The notes beneath the pieces are model-generated. The model was not told the DNA's origin. It ran no database searches and saw only the letters and a list, made by a program, of their open reading frames with translations. From Mycobacterium neglectum (GTDB lineage: Bacteria > Actinomycetota > Actinomycetes > Mycobacteriales > Mycobacteriaceae): DNA of 64,000 nucleotides. Shown piece after piece: positions 8,745-16,380 of this stretch. Within the stretch, counting starts at the first letter, position 1. The number at the start of each line of letters is the position of its first letter. The DNA lies in assembly GCF_002591975.1 (NCBI RefSeq), contig NZ_NVQE01000024.1, forward strand, positions 1-64,000, read 5' to 3'. The translations under genes and the position numbers were made by a program.

Positions 8745-9859
8745 GCCAACCGGTCGGCGATCGTCGATTCGGCCAACTGCGACAGCCCTTCCCGGATGTG
8801 GCGCGCCCACATCGATCCGATTCCCTCGACGTTCTGCAGATCGCTCGCGCTCGCGGCCAGCAATCCCTGAAGCGATCCGAACGAGCGCACCAGCAGATCG
8901 ACATGGGCGAACTGCAACCGCGGAATGCCCGCCATAGCGCGATATCCGCGTGAGCTCATCGCGGAATCCTGCGCCTCGGCAGTCGATGGGTAGCCGAAAA
9001 CCCTTGCCAGGGCGGTGAAATCAAGCAGTTCATTGTCGGAAAGGTGGTCCAGTTCGTCCAGCGTGGCGCTCACCTGGGCGGCCGTTGGCGGGTCGGGGTT
9101 GGCGTGATAGTCACGCACGATCAGCTCACGGGCGATTTCGTTGTCGCCGACCAACTCCTCGAGCTGCAGCCTGACCTGACGCCCGTCGGTCCCGAGTTCG
9201 ACTACGTCGGAGTCGATTTCGAGGCTGATCCGCCGGACCATCTCCAGGCGCTGCACGAGCGTCATCACGTCGCGCAGCGTGACGAAGTCCTCGATCTCGG
9301 CCGTCGACAGTTGCCTGCTGACCTCGTCGAGGCGCGCCTTGTAGCGCTCCAGCGTGTCGATGGTCTGGTTGGCGCGCGACAGGATGGTCGCCGAGTCGGG
9401 GATCACGTGGCGCTCGCCGGCCACGTAAACGGTCACGATGCTCATCGAATGGCTGACCGAGATCACCGGGTAGCCGGTCTGGATGGCCGTGCGTTCCGCG
9501 GACCGGTGCCGGGTGCCCGATTCTTCGGTGGGGATCGACGGGTCGGGCACCAGCTGCACGTTGGCCCGCAGGATGCGGCTGCCGTCACTGGACAGCACCA
9601 CGGCGCCGTCCATCTTCGACAGCTCGCGCAGCCGTGTGGGTGCGTAGCGGACGTCGAGTGAGAAGCCACCGTCGCAGATCGCCTCGACGCTGTCGTCGTA
9701 GCCGACGAGGATCAGGGCGCCGGTGCGGCCGCGAAGGATGCGCTCGAGCCCGTCGCGTAGCGCCGTCCCGGGTGCCAGTCGCGAGATTGTCTCGCGCAAA
9801 GTCGGGCGCGCCAGCTGCACAACAGTGCGGCTAGACCTCCCACCTGGCTTGACCGCCAT
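8741..9859 (-). CDS. disA: Diadenylate cyclase DisA
   Basis: This 372-residue enzyme condenses two ATP to cyclic di-AMP and scans DNA structure. The N-terminal DAC domain carries the DGA motif (Asp84-Ala86) and the RHR motif (Arg117-Arg119 in GTRHRSAERTA). A helical linker follows, and the C-terminal helix-hairpin-helix domain (about 300-372, NVEGIGSMWARHI) should bind branched DNA. It is downstream of radA by 10 bp, the conserved radA-disA pair. RadA is known in mycobacteria to interact with and inhibit DisA. Confidence 0.96.
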   Translation of the reverse strand: MAVKPGGRSSRTVVQLARPTLRETISRLAPGTALRDGLERILRGRTGALILVGYDDSVEAICDGGFSLDVRYAPTRLRELSKMDGAVVLSSDGSRILRANVQLVPDPSIPTEESGTRHRSAERTAIQTGYPVISVSHSMSIVTVYVAGERHVIPDSATILSRANQTIDTLERYKARLDEVSRQLSTAEIEDFVTLRDVMTLVQRLEMVRRISLEIDSDVVELGTDGRQVRLQLEELVGDNEIARELIVRDYHANPDPPTAAQVSATLDELDHLSDNELLDFTALARVFGYPSTAEAQDSAMSSRGYRAMAGIPRLQFAHVDLLVRSFGSLQGLLAASASDLQNVEGIGSMWARHIREGLSQLAESTIADRLA

Positions 9860-9869
9860 CGGTCCCCTC

Positions 9870-11252
9870 CTAGGATCGGCCGTTATTCTGCGCGATCTCC
9901 CGCAGCACCCGCAATGCCGAGCCGATATCGTCCGCCGGAATCGCGCGCAGCCCGGCCGGCACAGACGTCACGCCGGGAGGCACCACCGCCGAGGTGAAGC
10001 CCAGCCGCGCGGCCTCGGCAAGACGCCGATCCATGCCGGTCACGCGCCGCAGATCGCCGGCCAGACCGACCTCACCGATCGCCACGGCCGCGGCGGGCAT
10101 TGGCAGGTCCGTGTACGACGACGCGATCGCCAGCGCCACCGCCAGGTCCGCGGACGGATCCGTCAACCGCATACCCCCGACGGTGGACAGGTAGATGTCA
10201 TTGGCGCCGACGGGTAGCTTGGCCCGCTTCTCCAGCACCGCGGTGATCATTGCCGCGCGCGACGAGTCGATACCGCTGACCGCCCGTCGTGGTGACCCGC
10301 TGGCTGGTGAGCCGATCAGTGCCTGAACCTCACCGATGAGCGGTCGCTTACCGTCGAGCGCAACCGTGACGGCTGTACCCGAAACCGGCTTGGGGCGCTG
10401 ATCGCGGAACAGGCCCGAAGGGTCGGAGACGCACTCGATCCCGTTGTCGTGCAACAGAAAACAACCGACCTCGTCGGCGGCGCCGAAGCGGTTCTTGACG
10501 CCGCGAACCATGCGAAGCGAGGACTGACGGTCGCCCTCGAAGTGCAGAACTACGTCGACGAGGTGCTCGAGTGAGCGCGGCCCCGCGATCGCGCCGTCCT
10601 TGGTGACGTGGCCGACCAGAATCATGGCGATGCCGGAGGTTTTGGCGGCCATGGTCAGCGTCGTGGTCACCGCGCGCACCTGGGTGACGCCACCCGTGAC
10701 GCCCTCGGCCTCCGTCGTGGACATGGTTTGCACCGAGTCGACGACAACGAGGCCGGGCTGTACCTCGTCGATATGGCCCAGCACCATCTGCAGGTCCGAT
10801 TCGGCGGCCAGGTAGAGCTCGTCGTGTGTGCAACCGGTGCGCTCTGCCCGCATCCGGATCTGGCCCGCTGATTCCTCGCCCGACAGATACAGGGACCGCT
10901 TGCCGGCCTCTGCCCAGCGGTGCGCGACCTCCAGCAGCAGGGTCGACTTTCCGACTCCCGGATCACCAGCCAGCAGTATCACCGAGCCGGGGACCACCCC
11001 GCCTCCGAGAACCCGATCAAGTTCGGAGATTCCGGTATGGATGTGGCGCGTCTGGCCGGGATCGATCGAGCTGATTGGCACCGCGGACGACGTGGGGGCC
11101 ACCGCACGTCGCATCGCTGAGCCGTTGACCGCGGACAGCACCGCGATTTCGTCGACAGTGCCCCAGGTGCCGCAGTCCGCGCAGCGGCCAACCCATTTCG
11201 CAGTGACGTGGTGGCATTCCGAGCAGCGATACTGCGAACGCGCTTTGGCCAC
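9870..11252 (-). CDS. radA: DNA repair protein RadA/Sms
   Basis: This is a 460-residue recombination helicase-like ATPase. An N-terminal zinc finger has Cys10, Cys13, Cys24 and Cys27. The RecA-like core has Walker A GDPGVGKS (96-103) and the RadA-specific KNRFG motif (253-257), followed by a Lon-protease-like C-terminal domain without peptidase function. It drives branch migration of recombination intermediates. GTG start at 11252. It forms an operon with disA downstream, and lpqE lies 78 bp upstream on the same strand. Confidence 0.96.
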   Translation of the reverse strand: MAKARSQYRCSECHHVTAKWVGRCADCGTWGTVDEIAVLSAVNGSAMRRAVAPTSSAVPISSIDPGQTRHIHTGISELDRVLGGGVVPGSVILLAGDPGVGKSTLLLEVAHRWAEAGKRSLYLSGEESAGQIRMRAERTGCTHDELYLAAESDLQMVLGHIDEVQPGLVVVDSVQTMSTTEAEGVTGGVTQVRAVTTTLTMAAKTSGIAMILVGHVTKDGAIAGPRSLEHLVDVVLHFEGDRQSSLRMVRGVKNRFGAADEVGCFLLHDNGIECVSDPSGLFRDQRPKPVSGTAVTVALDGKRPLIGEVQALIGSPASGSPRRAVSGIDSSRAAMITAVLEKRAKLPVGANDIYLSTVGGMRLTDPSADLAVALAIASSYTDLPMPAAAVAIGEVGLAGDLRRVTGMDRRLAEAARLGFTSAVVPPGVTSVPAGLRAIPADDIGSALRVLREIAQNNGRS

Positions 11253-11330
11253 GACAAGACGGTAGCCGCAGGGACCGACAGAAACCCGAGAAAACCCAGT
11301 GGTGACGTGCCGTGTCGCAGAGTGTTGCGG

Positions 11331-11894
11331 TCAGTGACCGCCTTCGCCGCCGCCCGAGTGGCCCGCGCTGCCGCCTTCTTCGCGCCGGGGGCTTTCACCG
11401 GCGGAGATCGGCACGGCGAACGTGCCCTCACCGCTCTGCTCGAACGTGAACGTGAAGTTGTACGTCAAGCCGTTGGTAACCGGCTTCGACAGCTGCACCG
11501 TGGCCTCGGCAGCCTCGGCCGTGTCGACACTTTCCAGCGCGGTGATTTGCCCGTCGGGGGCGCCGACGACCAGCGTGCCCGACGCGGGCAGCGCGGTGTC
11601 TCCGGTCAGCGACACCGTTCCGACGTCGGACGTGATCGATACGAGCTTGTCGTTGACGTCGGGCGAGTCGTTGGAGGCGGTGAAGATCAGCTCGACGTCG
11701 GTGCCCGGCTGGGCATAATCCGTCGTCAGGTCGACCCGCAGGTGAGCGTTGCGCACCGCGATCTTCCCGATGTTCGCGCTGGTGCCGTTCACTGCGGCTT
11801 CCTGGGTGGCCGTCTGGGAGACCTGCCCGGCGCTACAGGCGCTCAGCACGACGGCAGCCGCCAGTCCACAGGCGGCCAGTTTGAAGCGGTCCAC
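11331..11894 (-). CDS. lpqE: Lipoprotein LpqE
   Basis: This is a 187-residue exported lipoprotein. The signal peptide ends in the lipobox LSAC (Cys20), and the mature part is a beta-rich domain resembling the PCu(A)C/DUF461 group of metal-handling proteins. It ends in a Gly/Ser/His-rich tail (HSGGGEGGH) that could bind metal. The tail seems longer than what I remember of the M. tuberculosis Rv3584 ortholog. GTG start at 11894 with a Shine-Dalgarno-like GGAGG upstream. A GTAGTAGCTAC dyad lies about 43 bp upstream. The function is not established; copper or zinc handling is inferred from the fold group. Confidence 0.85.
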   Translation of the reverse strand: MDRFKLAACGLAAAVVLSACSAGQVSQTATQEAAVNGTSANIGKIAVRNAHLRVDLTTDYAQPGTDVELIFTASNDSPDVNDKLVSITSDVGTVSLTGDTALPASGTLVVGAPDGQITALESVDTAEAAEATVQLSKPVTNGLTYNFTFTFEQSGEGTFAVPISAGESPRREEGGSAGHSGGGEGGH

Positions 11895-11936
11895 ACGTGC
11901 CTCCTGCTCGACGGACTTTGGATTCGACTATGGACT

Positions 11937-11947
11937 GTAGTAGCTAC
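11937..11947 (-). promoter_or_regulatory. Candidate operator upstream of lpqE (GTAGTAGCTAC)
   Basis: The 10-bp perfect palindrome AGTAGCTACT (11939-11948) sits inside GTAGTAGCTAC, about 43 bp before the lpqE start, where a promoter should be. The same 11-mer occurs in the upstream region of the L,D-transpeptidase lipoprotein (reverse strand, 40099-40116 region). The binding protein is unknown. Confidence 0.4.
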
Positions 11948-12101
11948 TCCTAGCAGGCGGTAGCTGAGGGCCGACAGACAGCCGGCGGTTTTTCCGAAGG
12001 CAGCAGCGTGTGGCACGTATTCATCACCCTGTCAACCCCTAGTCTCGACCTGGAGTGCCCCTGACCTGCACCGTTGATCCACGCCTGTCCGGAGCCCGTG
12101 C

Positions 12102-12107
12102 TAACAT
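12102..12107 (+). promoter_or_regulatory. Candidate -10 element of the carD operon
   Basis: TAACAT resembles the mycobacterial SigA -10 hexamer and lies 26 bp before the carD ATG, followed by the ribosome-binding sequence AAAGGGG at 12117-12123. No convincing -35 was found at the right spacing, which is common in mycobacteria. Confidence 0.45.
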
Positions 12108-12133
12108 TGGGTTGTGAAAGGGGCTCTAATCTG

Positions 12134-12622
12134 ATGATTTTCAAGGTCGGAGACACCGTCGTCTATCCACACCACGGTGCCGCATTGATCGAGGCGATCG
12201 AAACCCGGACCATCAAAGGCGAGTCGAAGGAATACCTCGTCTTGAAGGTCGCCCAGGGTGATCTCACCGTTCGAGTCCCTGCGGAGAATGCCGAATACGT
12301 GGGCGTGCGAGACGTCGTCGGACAGGAAGGCCTCGACAAGGTCTTCCAGGTGCTCCGTGCACCGCATACCGAGGAGCCGACCAACTGGTCGCGCCGCTAC
12401 AAGGCCAATCTCGAGAAGCTGGCCTCCGGCGACGTGAACAAGGTGGCCGAGGTCGTCCGCGATCTGTGGCGTCGCGATCAGGAGCGTGGCCTGTCCGCCG
12501 GCGAGAAGCGGATGCTGGCCAAGGCGCGCCAGATCCTCGTCGGTGAGCTCGCACTCGCGGAGAACACCGACGACGAGAAGGCAGCGACCATTCTCGACGA
12601 GGCACTTGCCGCCGCCTCCTGA
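12134..12622 (+). CDS. carD: RNA polymerase-binding transcription factor CarD
   Basis: This 162-residue essential regulator stabilises the open promoter complex, notably at rRNA promoters. Residues 1-53 form the Tudor-like RNA-polymerase-interaction domain that contacts the beta subunit, with Arg25 and Arg47. The helical C-terminal DNA-binding domain contains Trp85, which wedges into the upstream fork. ATG 12134 gives exactly the length known for M. tuberculosis CarD and follows AAAGGGG; an upstream in-frame ATG at 12074 would lie before the likely promoter and is rejected. It heads a run of plus-strand genes, carD-ispF-cysS-rlmB. Confidence 0.97.
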   Translation: MIFKVGDTVVYPHHGAALIEAIETRTIKGESKEYLVLKVAQGDLTVRVPAENAEYVGVRDVVGQEGLDKVFQVLRAPHTEEPTNWSRRYKANLEKLASGDVNKVAEVVRDLWRRDQERGLSAGEKRMLAKARQILVGELALAENTDDEKAATILDEALAAAS

Positions 12623-12637
12623 AGGCCATGACGAGCA

Positions 12638-13114
12638 GTGACTCTGCCCAGAGTCGGGCTCGGCACCGACGTACACCCGATCGCGGCAGGTAGGCCGTGC
12701 TGGCTGCTGTGCCTGCTGTTCGCTGACGCTGACGGCTGTGCCGGGCATTCCGATGGCGACGTAGCCGCTCATGCATTGTGCGATGCCCTGCTTTCGGCCG
12801 CCGGACTCGGAGATCTCGGCGAGGTCTTCGGCACCGGACGTCCCGAATGGCGCGATGCCAGCGGCGAGAACATGCTGCGTCACGTGGGTGGACTGCTGGC
12901 TGCCGAGGGTTATCGCGTCGGCAACGCCGCGGTACAGGTCATCGGTAATCAGCCGAAGGTGGGTCCCCGCCGGGCGGAGGCCCAGAAGTTGCTGTCCGAG
13001 CTCCTCGATGCCCCGGTATCGGTGTCGGCGACCACGACCGACGGCCTGGGTCTGACCGGGCGCGGTGAAGGTTTGGCCGCCATCGCGACCGCACTGGTGA
13101 TTCCGGCCGAATAG
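12638..13114 (+). CDS. ispF: 2-C-methyl-D-erythritol 2,4-cyclodiphosphate synthase IspF
   Basis: This is a 158-residue MEP-pathway enzyme that converts CDP-ME 2-phosphate to ME-cPP and CMP on the way to isoprenoids. Zinc ligands Asp11, His13 (GTDVHP) and His45 are visible, as are the GHSDGDV loop and the TTTDGLGLTGRGEG nucleotide loop. It starts with GTG 12638, only 15 bp after carD. In M. tuberculosis ispD lies between carD and ispF, and here it is absent. The protein is full length for IspF alone, so this is not an IspDF fusion. Confidence 0.95.
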   Translation: MTLPRVGLGTDVHPIAAGRPCWLLCLLFADADGCAGHSDGDVAAHALCDALLSAAGLGDLGEVFGTGRPEWRDASGENMLRHVGGLLAAEGYRVGNAAVQVIGNQPKVGPRRAEAQKLLSELLDAPVSVSATTTDGLGLTGRGEGLAAIATALVIPAE

Positions 13115-13134
13115 TCCCGGTAAGCTGGCCCGTC

Positions 13135-14535
13135 GTGACCGAATTGCGGCTATACGACACGATGACGGGCGCCGTCCGCGACTTCGTGCCGGTGCGCCCC
13201 GGTCACGTATCGATCTATCTCTGCGGCGCCACCGTCCAGGGCTTGCCCCATATCGGACATGTCCGCAGCGGGGTGGCGTTCGACGTCCTGCGGCGCTGGC
13301 TGATGGCCAAGGGGCTGGACGTCGCGTTCATTCGCAACGTCACCGATATCGACGACAAGATCCTGAACAAGGCCGCCGATGCGGGCAGGCCGTGGTGGGA
13401 GTGGGCAGCCACCTACGAGCGCGCGTTCTCGGCCGCCTACGACGCTCTGGGCGTGCTTCCGCCGTCGGCCGAGCCGCGCGCCACCGGGCACATCACCCAG
13501 ATCATCGAGCTGATCGAGCGACTGATCGAGCGTGGCCATGCCTATGTCGGTGGCGGTGACGTCTACTTCGACGTTCTGAGCCTGTCCGACTACGGAAAGC
13601 TCTCTGGTCACCGGGTCGACGACGTGCACCAGGGCGAAGGTGTCGCGACCGGTAAGCGCGACGAACGCGACTTCACGCTGTGGAAGGGCGCGAAGCCGGG
13701 CGAGCCGTCCTGGCCGACGCCGTGGGGACGCGGCCGCCCTGGCTGGCACACCGAATGCGTCGCCATGTGCGAGGCGTATCTGGGCGCCGAGTTCGATATC
13801 CACGCAGGCGGCATGGATCTCGTGTTCCCGCACCATGAGAACGAGATCGCCCAAGCCGAGGCCGCAGGCGATCCGTTCGCCCGGTTCTGGCTGCACAACG
13901 GCTGGGTGACCATGGGCGGCGAGAAGATGAGCAAGTCGCTGGGCAACGTTCTGGCCATCCCGGCTGTGCTGCAACGGGTTCGGGCCGCCGAACTGCGCTA
14001 CTATCTCGGCAGCGCGCACTACCGGTCGATGCTGGAATTCAGCGAGACCGCTCTGCAGGACGCCGCGAAGGCCTATACGGGGATCGAGGATTTCCTGCAT
14101 CGGGTGCGCAACCGGGTCGGCGCGGTGGTTCCGGGCGAGTGGACGCCGAAGTTCGCGGCAGCGCTCGACGACGACCTCGCGGTGCCGATCGCGCTGGCCG
14201 AAGTCCACGCCGCGCGTGCAGAGGGGAACCGGGCGCTGGACGCCGGAGACCACGAAACCGCACTGGCGCAGGCGATGTCGATCCGAACCATGATGGGCAT
14301 CCTCGGCGCCGATCCGCTCGACGAGCGCTGGGAATCCAAGGACGAGACCTCGGCCGCGCTGGCCGCCGTCGACGTCCTCGTGCAGGCTGAGGTGCAGCGT
14401 CGCGCGGATGCTCGGACACGACGCGACTGGGCGGAGGCCGACGCGATCCGAGACCGCCTCAAGGACGCAGGGATCGAAGTCACCGATACCGGTGACGGAC
14501 CGCAATGGACACTGCTGGACGGTTACACCAAATAA
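13135..14535 (+). CDS. cysS: Cysteinyl-tRNA synthetase
   Basis: This 466-residue class I aminoacyl-tRNA synthetase charges tRNA-Cys. It has the HIGH motif at residues 39-42, with Cys30 as a zinc ligand just before it. The other zinc-site residues lie around WHTECVAMC and HHENE, and KMSKS is at 264-268. A helical anticodon-binding region lies at the C-terminus. GTG start 13135. It is 20 bp after ispF, and its TAA stop overlaps the next ATG by one base, so it is translationally coupled to the methyltransferase gene. Confidence 0.97.
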   Translation: MTELRLYDTMTGAVRDFVPVRPGHVSIYLCGATVQGLPHIGHVRSGVAFDVLRRWLMAKGLDVAFIRNVTDIDDKILNKAADAGRPWWEWAATYERAFSAAYDALGVLPPSAEPRATGHITQIIELIERLIERGHAYVGGGDVYFDVLSLSDYGKLSGHRVDDVHQGEGVATGKRDERDFTLWKGAKPGEPSWPTPWGRGRPGWHTECVAMCEAYLGAEFDIHAGGMDLVFPHHENEIAQAEAAGDPFARFWLHNGWVTMGGEKMSKSLGNVLAIPAVLQRVRAAELRYYLGSAHYRSMLEFSETALQDAAKAYTGIEDFLHRVRNRVGAVVPGEWTPKFAAALDDDLAVPIALAEVHAARAEGNRALDAGDHETALAQAMSIRTMMGILGADPLDERWESKDETSAALAAVDVLVQAEVQRRADARTRRDWAEADAIRDRLKDAGIEVTDTGDGPQWTLLDGYTK

Positions 14536-15476
14536 TGGCCGGAAACTCAAAACGCCGAGGCGCGATACGCAAAGCCGGCACCAAGAAGGGGCCGACCGTC
14601 GGATCGGGCGGCGTGCGCCGTCGCGGCCTCGAGGGCAAGGGTGCCACGCCGGCCGCCAAGGACCGCTCCCACCACCCGGCGGCGAAACGCGCCGCGAAGG
14701 CGGCCAAGCAGCAGCGCAGCCGCCAACGCAAGACAGATGACGTCGAATTGGTGCTCGGGCGCAACCCCGTCGTGGAGTGCCTGCGCGCAGGCGTTCCCGC
14801 CACCGCGCTCTACGTCGCACTCGGCGCGGACTCCGATGAACGCCTGACCGAATCAGTCACTCGGGCAGCGGATACCGGAATTCCCATCCTCGAGGTGCCC
14901 AAGCCCGATCTCGACCGGATGAGCACCAACGGGTTGCACCAGGGCATCGCGTTGCAGGTGCCACCGTATGACTATGCGCATCCCGACGACATGCTGAAGT
15001 CGGCGACCACGGACGTGTCGCCGGCAATGCTGGTCGCCCTGGACAACATCACTGATCCGCGCAACCTCGGCGCCATTGTGCGGTCGGTGTCTGCATTCGG
15101 CGGCCACGGCGTGTTGATTCCCCAGCGACGGTCGGCGTCGGTGACCGCGGTCGCGTGGCGTACCAGTGCGGGTGCTGCGGCGCGGCTCCCGGTCGCCAGG
15201 GCAACGAATCTCAATCGCACGCTGAAGGATTGGGGTAACGCGGGCCTGCAGGTGGTCGGTCTGGATGCCCGTGGAGACATCACCATCGACGAACTGGACG
15301 GGTTGGGCCCGATACTCGTTGTCGTCGGTTCGGAGGGCAAGGGACTGTCGCGGCTGGTCCGGGAGAACTGCGACGCCATCTTGTCGATCCCGATGGCCGG
15401 TCCGACCGAATCATTGAACGCTTCGGTGGCCGCGGGCGTCGTACTCGCCGAAATCGCCCGCCAGCGCAGGAGTTAG
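14535..15476 (+). CDS. rlmB: 23S rRNA (guanosine-2'-O-)-methyltransferase, SpoU/TrmH family (Rv3579c-like)
   Basis: This is a 313-residue SPOUT-class methyltransferase. The first 75 residues are a very basic Lys/Arg/Gly-rich extension typical of actinobacterial members. An L30e-like substrate-binding domain follows, then the trefoil-knot SAM domain with the conserved DNITDPRNLGAIVRS, VVGSEGKGL and IPMAGPTESLNASVA motifs. It probably methylates a 23S rRNA guanosine ribose; the exact target in mycobacteria is inferred. It starts at ATG 14535, one base inside the cysS stop. It overlaps the convergent hydrolase gene by four bases. Confidence 0.9.
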   Translation: MAGNSKRRGAIRKAGTKKGPTVGSGGVRRRGLEGKGATPAAKDRSHHPAAKRAAKAAKQQRSRQRKTDDVELVLGRNPVVECLRAGVPATALYVALGADSDERLTESVTRAADTGIPILEVPKPDLDRMSTNGLHQGIALQVPPYDYAHPDDMLKSATTDVSPAMLVALDNITDPRNLGAIVRSVSAFGGHGVLIPQRRSASVTAVAWRTSAGAAARLPVARATNLNRTLKDWGNAGLQVVGLDARGDITIDELDGLGPILVVVGSEGKGLSRLVRENCDAILSIPMAGPTESLNASVAAGVVLAEIARQRRS

Positions 15477-16276
15477 CGCGCAGGCTGGAGAATCTCGGTC
15501 AGCGCAGGCAACTTCGGTTCGATACCCGCACCCGGCGTCACGCGTCGCAGCCGCCGTGCCACCCACGGCGCCGCGAACGCGGTGGCCCAGCGCAGATTCT
15601 GCCACCAACTGTGCACTGGCGGCGAAGACGCCAGCAGCGCGGCCGACCGCGAGGTCAGGCTGTGTGGAATAGTCAGTGTGTCAAGGACTTTGGCAGCCAT
15701 CCGTTCGTGGCCCAGCTGCGAAAGGTGAATACGGTCGGAGTCCCACAGCCGCGGATCGCGAAACTCGGAGAATCGCCAGAAGTCGACAAGCTGCACGCCG
15801 ATGTCGTCGACGACGGTGCGTAGCAGCTCGTTGTAGATTGCGGCGCGGCCGCGCAGCCGGCGGAACAGTGGCACCGTGCCGAGGTCGGCCGCGGTGAACG
15901 TGAGCACCACCGCGCCGGTCTGCTGCAGGGTCTTGAGGGCATCGGCATAGCGCGCCATCATCGCGTCGATGTTGTTGCGCACCACCAGCAGGTCGTTCAT
16001 GCCGGCATAGATGGTCACGATGTCCGGCTCGAGCATTACGGCGGTCTGGATCTGTTCGGCGAGGATCTCGTCCATGGTGCGCCCGCGCACGGCCAGGTTT
16101 GCATAGCGCATGTCCGGGTTGTTCTGGCCGAGCACTTCTGCGACGCGATCGGCCCAGCCGCGCAAGCCGTTCGGGTGGGCTGGGCTAGGGTCGCCGCAAC
16201 CCTCGGTGAAGGAATCCCCGAGCGCCACGTACCTGCTGAACACCGGCGGCTGAGCCGGCAATCGGGACACAGCCAT
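15473..16276 (-). CDS. SGNH/GDSL hydrolase family protein
   Basis: This is a 267-residue esterase or lipase-like protein. Block I GDSFTEGCGDP carries the nucleophile Ser, the Asn block is YAGMNDLL, and block V DSDRIHLSQLGH carries the catalytic Asp and His. No signal peptide is evident from ATG 16276, so it is probably cytosolic. The substrate is unknown. The frame remains open far upstream, but that part is antisense to arsB2 and not conserved. It is downstream of arsB2 on the same strand, with a strong hairpin in between. Confidence 0.85.
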   Translation of the reverse strand: MAVSRLPAQPPVFSRYVALGDSFTEGCGDPSPAHPNGLRGWADRVAEVLGQNNPDMRYANLAVRGRTMDEILAEQIQTAVMLEPDIVTIYAGMNDLLVVRNNIDAMMARYADALKTLQQTGAVVLTFTAADLGTVPLFRRLRGRAAIYNELLRTVVDDIGVQLVDFWRFSEFRDPRLWDSDRIHLSQLGHERMAAKVLDTLTIPHSLTSRSAALLASSPPVHSWWQNLRWATAFAAPWVARRLRRVTPGAGIEPKLPALTEILQPAR

Positions 16277-16299
16277 AGCACCAATCTGGCCGATACTAT

Positions 16300-16325
16300 G
16301 GCGGCGCGCATCCCGCAGCGCCGCC
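16300..16325 (-). terminator. Hairpin after arsB2, possible terminator
   Basis: A perfect 8-bp GC stem (GGCGGCGC at 16300-16307, GCGCCGCC at 16318-16325) with a 10-base loop lies 55 bp beyond the arsB2 stop and 24 bp before the SGNH hydrolase start, reading on the minus strand. No U-tract follows, as is usual for mycobacterial candidates, so termination is only suggested. Confidence 0.4.
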
Positions 16326-16380
16326 AGTGGCCCAATCGACATGCGTTGTCTCACCGTCGTTTGAGCGCAGGTAACCCGAC

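Noticed and set aside
13150..14820. Long open frame antisense to cysS (over 500 codons).
   Set aside because: Low-complexity Arg/Gly/Pro-rich translation with no family motif. It is a GC-rich shadow of cysS, which has all synthetase motifs.
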